In this document: piece after piece, positions 40,741 to 54,084 of the stretch | How positions within the stretch are numbered: the first letter of the stretch is position 1 | How the letters are laid out: each line of letters begins with the position of its first letter | Source: Dirofilaria immitis | Taxonomy: Eukaryota > Nematoda > Chromadorea > Rhabditida > Onchocercidae | NCBI GenBank assembly: GCA_024305405.1 | Contig: JAKNDB010000092.1 | Span: 969,001 to 1,033,000, forward strand | Direction: 5' to 3' | Length of the DNA stretch: 64,000 nt | The notes under the pieces: generated by a model | Databases searched by the model: none | What the model was told of the DNA's origin: nothing | What the model saw: only the letters and a program-made list of their open reading frames with translations | Program-made: the position numbers and the translations under genes

Positions 40741-42770
40741 ATTATCCTCCGAATGCATTTCCGAACTTTACTGATCTGTAACTATTTGACCAAATTTGTG
40801 TTGTCGTCGAGTAACTGATCCTAATTGACCGCCGAAATGTCGTTTGTTGACCCCAGACGAGTTGGACTTTCATTTTGTTTACCAATGAGTGAATTGACTG
40901 CTTTGACTGCGAACAACTTTATATCTTTATCCTTTAGCTTACCGATCTCATAATTTTAGCGCGCTATTTACTTTAATGTCTCTTTTAACATTTTTATCTA
41001 TATGCAGCTAATTACGTGTTTCGACCTTCGCCGACAGTTATTTCCATCAGTTTATGTCTGTGCTATTTTTTAAAACTATTTACGGTTTCTTACATTGATT
41101 ATTTTTATAGAATTACTTTTTAATTATTAGTAGTTTTTTGATATAATTCATGTTTTCTTTATTTCAAAGTAACTTTAAACTTTTATTTATCAATTAAAAT
41201 TTATGCAAATCATTCCTGTTTTCATTTTGTTGTCATTTTAAATTTAATTATATTATTGTTTAACATATTTTATTAAAAGTAATTTTTGCATTTGGTAGCT
41301 TGCTTAATTAATTTCAGTTTTAATTTCTTTAATTATATTTCATATTCTACTCAGAACAAATATGAGAAAATGAGATTTTATTTGTTTACGATTGCATTAA
41401 TTTTTAATTACGTATGATATCCGCTACAATCAATTTGCAAATAATATTGATTGTTTATAAAGATTAACGCTATCTTTTTATTGTATAAGCATTGTAACTG
41501 AGAAGTATGAAACAAATACTTATGAAATTTTCGCTTATATTTCTTTATAGTTATTTTTTCCTTTTCATCGATGTTTACCAGATTATTTTAGCTTTGAAAT
41601 TGAAATCATAAATTTAAATCGTTTCTGTTTATCACCCAATCACTGAGATTTGATTGGAACAACTAAATTGCATATTTTGAAATATTCTCATCAATTCTAA
41701 CGACTTGAAGCGCAAAAATTTCATTATTAGTTTTATATTTTTATTTGAAATGAATTTTTATAAGATTTTGAAATCACCGGAAAAAAACTTCCTACAATCA
41801 TGATACATTTGCTATGAAGGATAATATTTATGATGATACTATTTAGATAGAAATAATTTTATCTTGTTTTTCACTATTATTTTATCATCTTTATGTTAAA
41901 TTAATTGTTATCTTATCCGAGAAAACGAACATATTGATTGATTATTGCAGGTATTTATAATTGTTCTAAAATTTTTCAAAAATTTCAAGATTTTTTTGTC
42001 ACTTCTAATTGAATCATCATTACGCGCTATTTATAAAATAACAACTCTTTATAAGAATTAAGAAAATTTATTTCCTTTACGTACATATGTTTTAATTTCT
42101 ATTTCGGATATAAGTAATTTAGATTTTTTTTCAAATTTATTTTATAATAATATTAATAAATTGTTGTGAGACCAGTAACGCCTGCTTCCATCTACTGTAT
42201 TAAGAATTATGATAAGTTTTTGGTTAACAAGTGAGTCCTTTTTGTCGAATAGCAAACAATGTGAATAAATAGAAGATATAAGACAATTAATTTTTAAATA
42301 GTATTTCTGCTTAAAAGTCAAGTGTGAAGAAATTTTGTTAGGAATAAATTAAAGATCGTCAAGTAGAGATTTGATAAATCTGGTAGAATAAGGGACTGAT
42401 TTACAAATGACCTTGAAGGAAAAATTTTGGTTGTCGTATTAAGCGGTGCAAAAAGAATTAGTATCCATCTTCTTCCATCATAGAAAAAACATTTCCTTTT
42501 CCGTAAATATGAAACTTGTTATCGAATTGACATCCACAGAAATATTTTATATCATCGTTTGTTATCCATTTGTTAGGAGAAATATGTTTAAGACTACTTT
42601 ATCTTTTGCCTTTGATAATCTAAAGTTCTGAAGAAATGCGAAGATAGTGCAAAGGTGGTTACGAATAATGATAATCTGAGAAATGCTTTAATATATACTG
42701 TTCGGGTAATATCGACGTATTTTCTTTGCTGTTTTTCAATATGGCAAATGATTGCTTAATGTTGAGTAGA
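40741..42770. other. Intergenic, no gene seen
   Basis: AT-rich, no exon-like stretch with splice signals on either strand. Confidence 0.5.
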
Positions 42771-45640
42771 TAATGAAATAAAAAAATAAGTTCATATGAA
42801 ATCATGTTTTGATTCGTTTGTTTTGTGGTCAAATACAAATCTAATAGAATTTATTTTATTTGGAATTTTAATGAAAGTAAGTTTGTCGGAGAATGACAAG
42901 AACATTACATGCGGTAAAGTAATTTACGAAATTTTTTCATAGGAAAAAATCTAATAACGAATCGATTACTGAGGCAAAACTCATTAATTTCTATTAGAAG
43001 ATAATTACAACGAAAAATGCTTTTCCTAAATAAACCTAACATCTAAATTTTGCTTAATTTCTAATGAAAGTAATTTCATTAAAAAACTATTATCGCATAT
43101 CAGCAACATTAATTCAATCTCTTTCCCTTAGATTTCACATTTGCAAAGTTATTGGTCAAAGGCACGATGTTTTATAAGTTTCAATAGAGAGGAGGAAGTT
43201 TCAACAGAAAAAATCATTTTTCTGTGAGAAGAAAAGAATCATCTCCATTTAAGTCAAATTTCTTTTGGATATGTCGTCTTTCAAGCAGTTTTACTTCGTC
43301 TCAATATTCCTTTTGTTTTTATCAAACAAACATTGAATTTTCAGGATGGAAACTTGCGAAAATTTCTTAATATCAAAATAGATATATCATTAAATACAAT
43401 GCGAAAATAGTATTCTCAAATCTGATGAAAAACGATGAGAAATAGTACGAAGTTTGACACCAATATTGTCACTCATGTATTTGCCATACCGGTATGTTTT
43501 CAACTTCTCAATTTTACGGAAACTATACTATTTGTCTATTAAATAAGTAATTTTATCATTACTTCATGGCTTTGAGATATCCTTGAAATATCAAAATTTT
43601 CTCGGTCATCTCAGCAGAGCCGTAGTTCTATTTTTATCTTTTTCCCATTATTCAAATTTATTTCAGTTAAATGATACTAAATTCTAGAGCGAATATTACC
43701 CCAAGCATAAAGTTTTCATTTCAGATAGCACTATTTGCGTTATTCGCGTATGCAACATCGCTCTACCTTATTCATAAATCGCAACAGTACCGTAATGTAT
43801 TTGGAGTTCTATGCATCGCTTATGTTTCGTTTCATATACAAACTATTAGCGCTCTACTCGTTTGGACCATTGTCAGAATTATTGCGTAAGCATTACGGTT
43901 GTTCAAAATTTTTATAAAAAAATTAAAGATTATTTCCGTGGCTTTGTAGGATCATAACTGAGACATAGGAAATATATATGATCATTCATAGCCATAACTG
44001 ATAAACATTTATCATATCTTGATAAATATGAAGTGGATTTATGGAATAACTTGATGAATATACACTCAGTAAATTCTTACAATTCTATAAAACTTTCTTT
44101 TCTTCTTGTTTTACCTTCATGGCTTTTTTCTTGCGTTTCACGTTTTCTGCGTTTCTTATTCTTGTTAACTATCGCATCATCTTTTATTCATCTTCACAGA
44201 ATAAGTTACTCAAATTTATCAGACATCTGGAGACAGTATCATTTCCATGGACAATTTTCATTCGAATAGCGTCGCCTATTGCAAATTCTGCACTGTATGC
44301 GGCCATTTGGATGCAATTCGTTTTGGCGATAAATCGTCTTTGGGCAATTTTATATCCGATAACATATCACCGCATCTTTAATTTAAGAAATGCTCGAGTG
44401 ACAGTCGTATTTTTATGGTCATTCAGTATGATAATCACTGTGCTTTATTATAATGGTATTTCATTCATAGCACTTTTTATAATGAAATAATGCTGCAACA
44501 TTTTAAATTTTATAGCAATTTAATGAAATTATCTAAATTAGAAATTTCTAATTGATAGTTGAATGCGTTTACTATTTCGAGTCGCCTGTTCATTCATGGT
44601 CAACCCTTTATGGACCATGTAATCATTCCTTTCTCGCTTATATTGCTATTTTGCTGTCCGATGGTATGATCCTTATCACCGTCATCGTCGATGCCGTTGC
44701 ATTTATCGCATCATCGTTTATTTGAAAGTATGTTTCAGTTTTATAATACAAAGCTGTGCACATTTTTTTGCCGAAAAGTCAAAAAGTTAGCAATTCCTTT
44801 TGATCAATTTCATTACAATTTGCTTTGAAATTCTCGAGAATCCATTCTTTTATTGATCTATAATTTTGAGAGATTAATTTTCACTCAATTTGCAGAAAAA
44901 AAAGACTCAAGGAACTAATACAATGCGAGAAAAGTTGAGCCAGGATATTTTATTTTTCAAAGAGGTGAGAAGAAATTCAACATTTTCCACATGCTTATTT
45001 TGGTTTTATAATTTTCAATATGATTTCTTCTAAAAATTATTGGAAATATAAACACTAGTGAAAATCATAAAAACTCCAAAGCATCAAATGTAAATAAACA
45101 AATGTAGTCCACAACGATTTTGATAGAACATATTTCAGACCTGCGTCAGTACGATCATACACGCATTTTCGTATCTATTTTTCGTATTGATGGACCTTTC
45201 ATAGCACGCGTGACTAAAGTAACATATACGTGGCTTGCGATAAGCACACTGGACAGGTGACAATTACTTTGAATAATATTTGAATTCCAAATTATTAGCT
45301 TCAAATCCTGAGACTGCTTAGTTGCTATGGACAATTTTCTTAGATTTTAATGAAATTACAAGCTACGTGATTTTATTTTCGGTTTTATAAATCGTTGGTT
45401 ATATCTTTCTTACTAGCCCATTTCTTTACTACAAACGCAACGAACTTCCAAAACGGACTGTAATTTTTTATTGAATTTCAACTTCAGTTTGGTATTCGTA
45501 TTCTTCAATCGCAATCTTTTAATGAATCGAAATGCAGTGAGCGAAAGTGCAAAAACAAATAACTTAGTAAACATTGTTTCAAGAAAGAAAACGTGATAAG
45601 CGATTAATATTAATGATATAGTTTATTAATTTGCTGAAGA
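42770..45640. repeat. Segmental duplication, copy 1 (contains Srx receptor 1)
   Basis: Matches 53390-56340 at moderate identity over upstream sequence, exons and introns. Shared upstream landmarks include AAACTCATTAATTTC near 42978, AATGAAAGTAATTTCA near 43063 and ATTTTATAAGTT near 43170. Copies are about 10.65 kb apart in direct orientation. Weaker matches beyond the 3' end (near 46310 and 46905-46950 against 56410-56480) suggest the unit was longer and that copy 1 later gained sequence. Confidence 0.75.
43435..45596 (+). CDS. Srx-class serpentine receptor (7TM GPCR), copy 1
   Basis: Nematode chemoreceptor-type GPCR. Exons: 43435-43491, 43725-43885, 44223-44455, 44559-44727, 44896-44964, 45139-45256, 45488-45596; about 305 aa if repaired. 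TM1-2 lie in exon 2 (ALFALFAYATSLYLI; FGVLCIAYVSFHIQT). The third exon has the Srx landmark AINRLWAILYPITYHRIF, followed by VTVVFLWSFSMIITVLYY. Exon 4 carries an extracellular loop with a Cys (YGPCNH) and TM5. Exon 6 begins TCVSTIIHAF, as in Srx TM6. The tail is LVFVFFNRNLLMNRN. Two homopolymers are one T shorter than in copy 2 (44702-44704 in exon 4, 45166-45169 in exon 6), breaking the frame. Copy 1 also lacks the CTACAG acceptor that copy 2 has just before its ATG. It could be a pseudogene, but consensus error is as likely. Confidence 0.8.
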
Positions 45641-45822
45641 TAAAATGCAATTATTGTAGGTTTTATAATTTTTCATTATTGATTACTTAGTGCAGAAAAA
45701 TTTTTCTTCTTGTCAGGAGATACGATAGGGACATAATTTGTTTTTGCGGTCTCAAACTTGGATAATTAAGCGTCCGAATGTAATGTATATATTATATATA
45801 TTTCTTAATTTTTTTAAATATA

Positions 45823-45857
<35 letters not shown>
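45823..45857. repeat. (TA)n microsatellite
   Basis: An uninterrupted TA tract just downstream of Srx copy 1. Confidence 0.9.
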
Positions 45858-45860
<3 letters not shown>

Positions 45861-48800
45861 ACGATTTTATTCGGTAATAATCAATTAAACAAAATAAGTG
45901 GAAGAATGTTTAATAACGCGAGTAAAATACGCGGGTTAAAAATGAAGGATGAGAATGAGATTAGCAGCCGAGTGATGTAAGAACGGAAAGAAAGAAAAAA
46001 TACCAATGTTGCTCGATTGAATTAACCACTGCTTGTAAAACGCTAGCTAACGACGAGCTTTATTTGGTATCGATGAATTCTTGGTCTTTGTAATTGATGA
46101 TGGCTTATCATATTAGTTATACGAAAGGCTTAGTTATTAGAACAATGAGACTTGGACAATATTCAAATATGCTAAAAGCTTTCGATCGTTACAACATTCT
46201 CGACAGTTTTTCCAACATTTTAAACATTGAACACAAGCTCTGTTATAGTGAGCAAGGAGGAGAATTAGATTAGTGATTCGTTATATTAGAAATAGTAAAA
46301 TTTGTTTAAGCTACGTCATGCAAAAATACTTTGATTATTTGGATATATTTATGTTATAAAATATTTCAGTTTTCCAACATTCAATGTTGGAATAACCTTA
46401 TATTTGTTATGATTCACTAGTTAACATAAATGAATTCAATGATGTCTAATGTGATGAATCATTTATCTAATCATTATTCTTTATTACCAAGCTTACCTTC
46501 AATAGTAAAATGCCGTAAATATTTCGGATATATAACAAAGTCTATGTGCAATATTTAAAATACCTACAGTGTAAGAATGTTTTTAAACACTTCCACGGTG
46601 GGAAATATTTTTTAAAAAATTTTCATTATGAAAAGAGTCTTTACTGGTTGAATCATCATTTTCGCTCCTCGGCTTTTCTTAACCAGTTCCTCCAAAGATG
46701 TTTTAATTCTGATTTTGCTTCAATTGTATTAACGATGTATTGCGTAGCAGTAGACGCCAATAAAAGTTATATTGACGCGTATCATTCGAAATTATCTATC
46801 ATCTTCATTCCTTCACAAGACAAAGAAAAAACTTAAACGACACTTAGTATACTGTTTTCCGATTAACAACAATATTTGAGCATCATATACAAAGATCGTA
46901 TAATAAATCTGTGATGCTGAACTTCAAAAATATCTGATCCACTTATTAAATATAAAAATATCAGTATTCTAATAAATAATGCATATCGATAAATGTTTAT
47001 TTCAAATACGAAACAAGCATTTCATAAATGAATCCTATTACATTTAGCTAAAATTTTATCGGTCGTGGAATAAAGAATTGTTCCTTTTCTTTCTTCTTTT
47101 CATTTTTGTTATGCTCTGAAGTAGGAGGAGGGAAACAAAAACTGGATTAGAAAATATCAATTTCAAATGAGTTTCGTAGAATACACAGATCTCAATAAAA
47201 TTATAAAACGTTTTTCAGATCAGAAAATATGTATAGTAAGATTATTGACAAAATTAGTCAGCAAATATTATCTGAGCTAAATCGTTTTAAAAGTTAAATT
47301 CCTTGCATTGATTTCCTCTACAACGAAAAGAAAACAACAAAGAATAATTCCCCTGATCAACAAGCCTGTTAATTTGACCAGCGATATAAACTAAGAACAA
47401 AAGATGCTGTAGTGCAATAGAATTCGTTAGATACATACAACACATTATATATAACGACCGATGTATGCAACACGTATAAAACGTATGTAACAAAAAATAT
47501 GTATAACATAACATATGATCTATTAAAAAAACTTATAGCATGAAAAATATGAAACATATAAAAAACATAACATATAGAAAACATATAAACCTATGCAATT
47601 TATATTTGAATATATATATAATCTCTTAATTCATTGCTATATTGCTACAAACAAAATTATCAATTTTTCTAATCTATTAAGATTTAAGGAATTGAAATTA
47701 TATAATTTTCGTATGCGAAATTGGGATTTCTTTTAGGAATAGAAAATAAAATTTTTTCAAACTATAAGATTTCAAAGTAATGGCATTATTAATATATATG
47801 AACTAATGAGATTTTAACTTGATTTTTAATGAAAATAAAATCAATTTAAATGAAATAAAAATACTCCAACATTCAATTAATAACTCGACAATGAAACAAG
47901 TACTAATTATTTTGATATCATAACATGTAATAAAGACCAAATCAAGGTGGTAAACAAGTTAATAAAATTAATTGAAACAAATTAATTCTTTTTTATTTTT
48001 TTTTTTTTTTTTTGCTTTTTCGGTTTTTCCTTTTGTCTCAATGGCAATATATAAATGATAAAAGCAAAATAAGTTCAACAAAAATGAAACATCTTGAACA
48101 TTGAAAAATAAAAAAATTAGACTATGATACTGTATGCGAATAAATACAAAAAAAGATACATGATCAAAAAAATCTTGTCAATGACCATTTTTATAGGGAT
48201 GAGATTGCTGAGATCATTTTCTCAAAATTATGAAAGGACGAGAAATTCAATCATAAAATTTCATAACTGTAAAGAAAAGAAGAGTTTAACATTTTTTATA
48301 CATATAAGAGATATTCGATGAGGTAGAGATCTTGGAATCGGAAACCGATGAAAATGGCATCTAATGGCCTCTTTTACCTACTTTTGGTTTCCTGAGTAGA
48401 GATCATATCATTCAATCTCAGAAACATTCCATATATTGGTCTGAAAGAAATAAATTAATCAGAAAATGTATAGCTAAAGTAATGGTTATTATAAATATTG
48501 GCAAATAATCTTTCGCTCATAATAATTTCAGTCACTCTTACAAATAATGTTATCCGAAAATTAGTTCGGATATGAATTTTTCTGTCATAAGTCTTCATCT
48601 CTTAAAGGTCCAAATTTTTTCTGGTAAAGACACATTCTAGAAATATGTTAAGTTTCAAATTAGTATTAAAATAAATACTTCAAGTATCAAATGCTATGTA
48701 GTACTATATTGGTATGAAATATATTCTATCCTTATACTAATGAAATAAGTGTAATTTTACCAATTGTAGTCCACTATATCGTGCCGATTTTTGTAGCGGC

Positions 48801-49346
48801 CACACTTGATATTGTGCCGGTAAATTTTTAGTGCCAAAATATGAAAGACTTTCAGACTTTCTGGTGATGCTTAATTTTCTTTTTCACAATAGGAATTTTT
48901 ATAGTCCGGGAACATCTGTTTTGAAAATTATTTCTTCTTGATTTCGGAAAAAGATCTTTTCTTTATTTGTTGATGGAATTTTTGCAAGTAATTAAGCCAT
49001 ATACCGTTGATATTCATAAGCGTTCAAACACATATTCAATTCTTTCTATCTTGACGCCAGTTATCAACTTTCACACCATTTGATATTGTTTATCGTATGC
49101 TATATGTTAATTTGCTCTCCAATCTATTCTTTTGACTTCATTGAGAAGCAGCAGGATGTTCTTCGCTGGAGTAGTAGTTGCCAATATCGTTAATAACATA
49201 CTGGCTTATGGCACCACTGTTGAGAAATTTTTTTGTTGATTTCGTGAAGAGGATCCTCTATTTAGAGTTTGTTGACTGAAGATTGATTCTTCTCGCTATT
49301 GTGACTCACTATGTCAAAGTAGGCTTTATTTATATGATATCATAAC

Positions 49347-49650
49347 ATAATATCACGCTTATACGATGATATAGATTAAATGTACAATACACAGTAAATG
49401 AACAAAATATGAGTAGTGTTTAAATTCTTATTACAGAGTCGTATCAATAAATAATAAATGCAATAAGAGTATGATTTAGTCGGTCGCCTAAATACTTATT
49501 ACGATATCGTATCTACCCTTTGAAACCGTCGTTTCGCTATTATAATATAACATCGCGCTTATGCAATAATATGGATTAAATTCACAACACACAATGAGTG
49601 ACAAAGAATATAAATAGTCGTTTGAATACTAACGAATACAACCATATTGT
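49347..49650. repeat. Imperfect direct repeat, about 100 bp units 200 bp apart
   Basis: 49347-49445 and 49547-49650 share ATAA.ATC.CGCTTAT.C, AT.GATTAAAT..ACA..ACACA and a run on to a GTCGTA-like end. The origin is unknown; it may be an old LTR or non-coding repeat. Confidence 0.6.
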
Positions 49651-50011
49651 CGTAATTTCCTTTTGTGAATACTTGTCGCATTTCATCTCGCTACTGCTAC
49701 TGTTTCTGCTGCAAGAAAATATTAATCTTCTTCGACTGTAGATCTTAATGATCTAAAACACTGTCTTATCGAATTGTAAAATAAATCCTCCGTTCTTAAC
49801 AAAATTTTGGAAATGCATATTTTAAAGCAATGGTACGAAATTGAAATTTAGTTGATTTGATAGGAAAATCGAAAATTATTCCATTCCAAAATTTGCATTG
49901 GGGTTTGAAATCATTAAATTTCATTAATAAATTTAATTGTAATTAAAATGCAATGGATTCTCTGAAATCAGTATGCTAAGAAAACGAAGCAGAAGAAATA
50001 TCAAAAAATGT

Positions 50012-50096
50012 GCAAAAATGTGAATAGGACTTTAAAAAACGATGTAAGAAGCAAAAAGCAAAAATGTGAATAGGACTTTAAAAAACGATGTAAGAA
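50012..50096. repeat. Recent 39-bp tandem duplication
   Basis: 50012-50050 and 50058-50096 are identical (beginning GCAAAAATGTGAATAGGAC), with a 46-bp period. Confidence 0.95.
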
Positions 50097-51295
50097 TTTA
50101 TGAATATTCAATGTGCATATATTGTTACTGCCATGCTTGTCCTTAATTTCTAGTTAAAATCTTCAGATAATACCTCAGAATAGGGAATACTTATAGCAGA
50201 TGCTTGATAAAATGTGAATTTTAAAATTTAATGGATGAGAATACAATACTTCGAAGCAAAATTGAATTCCATCAAGAATTTCATTACTGAAGACAAGAAG
50301 AATAAAATCTCCAGGTCTTAATGCGATAATTATGAATTTCAGAGTAAAATGAAGTCCGCCATTGTGATTACTAATAATAATCAGTAAATCTAAAAAAAAA
50401 AGAACTGAAAATTGAACATTTAATGGAAACTGAGAAACTGAGGAAGAAAATGAGTATTAGCACAAGAATTTGTGCTGTTGTTTCAAGATGGCTAATATGA
50501 TCTATTCATACTTGATGGTCTGTAAATTATCAGAAGATTTAAAATAAAAAAATAATAGAAAGAGATGGCAAATGCATTTTGTTATGTTTATTTTCACAAC
50601 GACGTTCGCTATACGATATTTGAGACTTTCTACCAAATAATTCAAAACCGTCTGAGTTGAAAAGCTTTAATACGTCAAATCTAGGTGAACTAAATGTACA
50701 AATCTTTAACATGAATCTGAAGAGACGTAGCTATCTTGAAAACTCAGTGGTAGGGATAGGATCAAATCAAGTAGACTCTAAAAGATATCAATAATTTCAG
50801 GAGTTTATTCGTATTATACTACATATAATTCCAACAACTGCGTAAATATTTTTTCTTTTCAGCAAAACACTATGTTTTTATTTAATAAACATACTCCTTA
50901 CTCACTAAATTGGTAGATTTTTCTTTACTATTTTCTTTATGTATTGCAAGGCTTCTTTTATTTGTTGTATCGTATGGTGTATTGGACAGGAAAAATATCA
51001 TGATATAATTTAATATACCAGCCGGTGCAGAAATATAATGTATTTTCATTGGCTGTATACCATCTTTTAGCTATTTTAGGCTTTCTCTATTTTGTATATT
51101 GACAACATGTATTCCACTAATGAAGCTCTCTATTGATGATGTTAACATATATAGAAGAATCTCTTTTCATTAAGATAGCCAGAAACTGAAATTCATCTTG
51201 GATTTCATTGTTTTGTACTGAAATGATAACAAATGTGAATTAAAGCCTTTAATGTATCTGATTCCAAATATTTACTAGTTCATAAATACATAGAT

Positions 51296-51975
51296 TCATT
51301 CAGTTACCGAATTGCAAATAAATTTATTTCCTATTTTATAATCGTCAAAAAGTTCAATTATTCCTTCAATTTCTTCTTGAATCAGCGCAATTCAGAAATA
51401 GAACAAAATATCTTTTCATTTGGCACTTCCTCGGTTTTTATAGATTTGGCAGTGAATGTGCTATCAAGAGGTATAAGCGCAGTTCTTACAGCTTTTTGCT
51501 TCACAAACTATCTGAAGAATCTTACTGTATCATCTATTTTATATTAATTTCATTTGTAACATTTGAATAAAACATAACTTCTAATATATTTTGAATAGTA
51601 ACCCTGACTAATTTAGTATTGTCAATCATACCTTCTACTTGCAGCCTTATATGAATTAACTTGTCAATAATTTATACTCAACTAGTACTAGTTTTTACTT
51701 AAAAAATAAAAAACTATTGTAATATAAAATACAATAGTATGAAATCTATAATTTATAATTCTTTCTTCTGGAGCTAGCATACTAATAGTTCATGTCTTCT
51801 GAATTTCACAAGAAAATGGATTGGAAGGAGGAATATGTGGAATATTTTTAATAATTCTTGCAACCATCTTTTTATTTCCTATCGAGTCAGTTAATACTAT
51901 GTCTTCTAAATCGTTTATTTCACAAATTATGCAACGATTACTAATTCGTAGTCTTTTTTCGTTCTGAATTTTAAT
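51296..51975 (-). pseudogene. Broken coding-like region, unknown protein
   Basis: Not recognised. Consecutive minus-strand stretches read like protein but in changing frames: 51975-51790 (contains RCIICEINDLEDIV and KKMVARIIKNIPHIPP), 51662-51534 (LIHIRLQVEGMIDNTKLVRV), 51489-51382 (STFTAKSIKTEEVPNEKIF) and 51382-51296 ([19 protein letters not shown]). The last two join after a one-base shift at 51382. A possible donor (TTCG|GTAACT) lies just before the final stop and a TTTCAG acceptor follows near 51222. The Cys-x2-Cys might be a metal site. It is either a decayed gene or a real gene with several consensus indels. Confidence 0.35.
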
Positions 51976-53389
51976 TTAAATAATAAAGAATTTTCTACTT
52001 TATCAAGAGTTACTTAAAACATTCTTCTATGATTTTTTGAGCTTTTATTTTTGTGGTCTTATGAGAGGTCTTATTTTTGTTGTTTTTGGAGACTCAGAAG
52101 ATTTCTTTTAATAATATTCTTTAAAAACTTAATTTTTCTACGTAATATCTCCATGGTCTTACCTCTCATCTTAAAGACTAACATTAATAATTTTACAACG
52201 TTTTCTTAAATTTTTCGTTAAAAAATAGTTTATTCACTTGTAATGCATAAGTAAAGTTTTACATCATACACATTTTAATATCTCATTTTCAGTATAACTA
52301 AATATTTAAGATTTAAAACAAAAAACTTTCTATAAAGCTTAATTTCTGTTCATCATTTACTGCATGAAACGCTGTAGTTTGCTGCTTGATATTTCTTATT
52401 TTTATAAAGGTTGCCTAGTTCTTCCTTTTTTTTAACTGGTGCAGCTGTCATATCTTTTTATCTAACGTGCACCGTAATTTTGTCATGCAAATTATAACTA
52501 TAGGTTATGATAACATCGTTTGCAATTACAATAAGCATTCAATATAATAATTTATTGCCTCAATTACATCATCTTCGAATAGATTTTCAGCATAAAAATA
52601 GTCTAAAATATTGGATCAATTATTTCGCTTCTTTATATTCGCTCTTTCCCAAATATGTATAATAAGAAAACTTTCCTATTATTTTCGCCTTGCAGATTTT
52701 ACGCTTTTATATGCACCGATACTTGCATAATTGCACTTTAATCCTTTCAACTTCGATTTCATGAAAGGAAAAAAGATTTTTATCTTCCTGCAAAACCTTC
52801 TTGTATATTAAATATTGCTCAGAAGGTAAGTCATAACAATTCGGAAATCAATGAAAATCCTTTTGCTAGCACTATAAAGTCTTCTACGCTCAACAAATGA
52901 TCATCATTAGTTACCGCTTGAGTTAAATGTTACTATTTTTCAGATCAATTTTGTGTGATCTCGTTCTTCAGTCGCAAAATTCTTTTTGATACCGTATGTA
53001 TTTTAAAACAAAGTTGTCTTCGAATTCTTCATTACTGATGTATAATCATTTTCACTCTAACCTAATCAAACCTAAACCTTAACTAAGCCTAACCATATAT
53101 CTAGGTCTAAATTTCACGAGATACAGTTTTTAATTGATTTATAATTGACGAACTATGGCTGCTTAAAAATGCAGTTATTTTCAAATGCTTCATTATTGAT
53201 GTACAACCATTTGATTCTAAGTTTTCTATTCAATTGTTGCTTTTTTGTTTGTTTTCCAAATTTTTTTCTTTTTACTTTTTCTATGCTTTTGTTTTCTTCA
53301 GTACTTTTTATTATTAATCTAATATATTAGGTGGTCATCCTCAATGTGGTGCCAAAAGGAAATGATCACTTAATACATTCAATAGGTAC
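51976..53389. other. Intergenic, no gene seen
   Basis: AT-rich DNA upstream of the second Srx duplication unit. The open frame at 53145-53330 is Phe/Leu-rich and has no splice context. Confidence 0.45.
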
Positions 53390-54070
53390 TGAAATGGAAA
53401 AATAAGTCCATTTTTAGCATAAAGTCATCTTTTGATTCATTTGTTTCGTAATCAAATGCAACATTATGTACGTTGAATAATTTAAGAAATTTTTCATAGA
53501 AAAAACGTTATAACGAGTATAGTTATTGAAGGTGAAACTCATTAATTTCCACTCGAAAGCAACTACAAAGAGAATGCTTTCCACAATTAAATCTAATTAT
53601 ATTTTCCACTTAGCTTTTAATGAAAGTAATTTCAGCAAAAAGAATAATTCTATTTTCGCTTATCAACCACATTATTTAAATCTCTTTTCTTTAGTTTTCA
53701 CTTTCTCAAAAATCACTCTGTGAATATTTGAAGACATAATATTTTATAAGTTGCAGTGGAAATAAAAAACTTCTACAGAAAAATTATTTTTTTATAGGAA
53801 GAAAAGAACTGTTCTATGTAAATCAAATTTTCTTTCGTATTTCATATTTTAGGCAGTTTTGTATCAAAATTCCATTTTCAGAACTTTTTTATAGAATCAG
53901 TATTGAATAATTTCTGACTTCGTATTTTAGAGCTTGAAAATTTTTGAAAATTTTCGTAACATGAAAATGGGTATATTATTAAATGCAATACAAAAATGTA
54001 ATTTGCAATTTCATTTCAATAATTTCAGACAAGTTAAGTAATAACAAAATAAAATCTATTTCATTCTCAA

Positions 54071-54084
54071 ATCTACAGGAAAGA
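54071..54084 (+). promoter_or_regulatory. Likely spliced-leader acceptor of Srx copy 2
   Basis: ATCTACAG ends 6 nt before the ATG at 54085. In copy 1 the aligned bases read TCTGATG, so the AG is lost there. Confidence 0.45.

Larger units (their letters stand above)
45641..51295. other. Region between the Srx copies, left part; no gene supported
   Basis: AT-rich. Open frames at 46546-46836, 47287-47584 and 48124-48321 lack splice context and have random-looking composition. A poly-T run lies at 47998-48014. Direct repeats are listed separately. Confidence 0.5.

Noticed and set aside
46546..46836. 96-codon frame
   Set aside because: Composition random-looking, no splice context, no family recognised.
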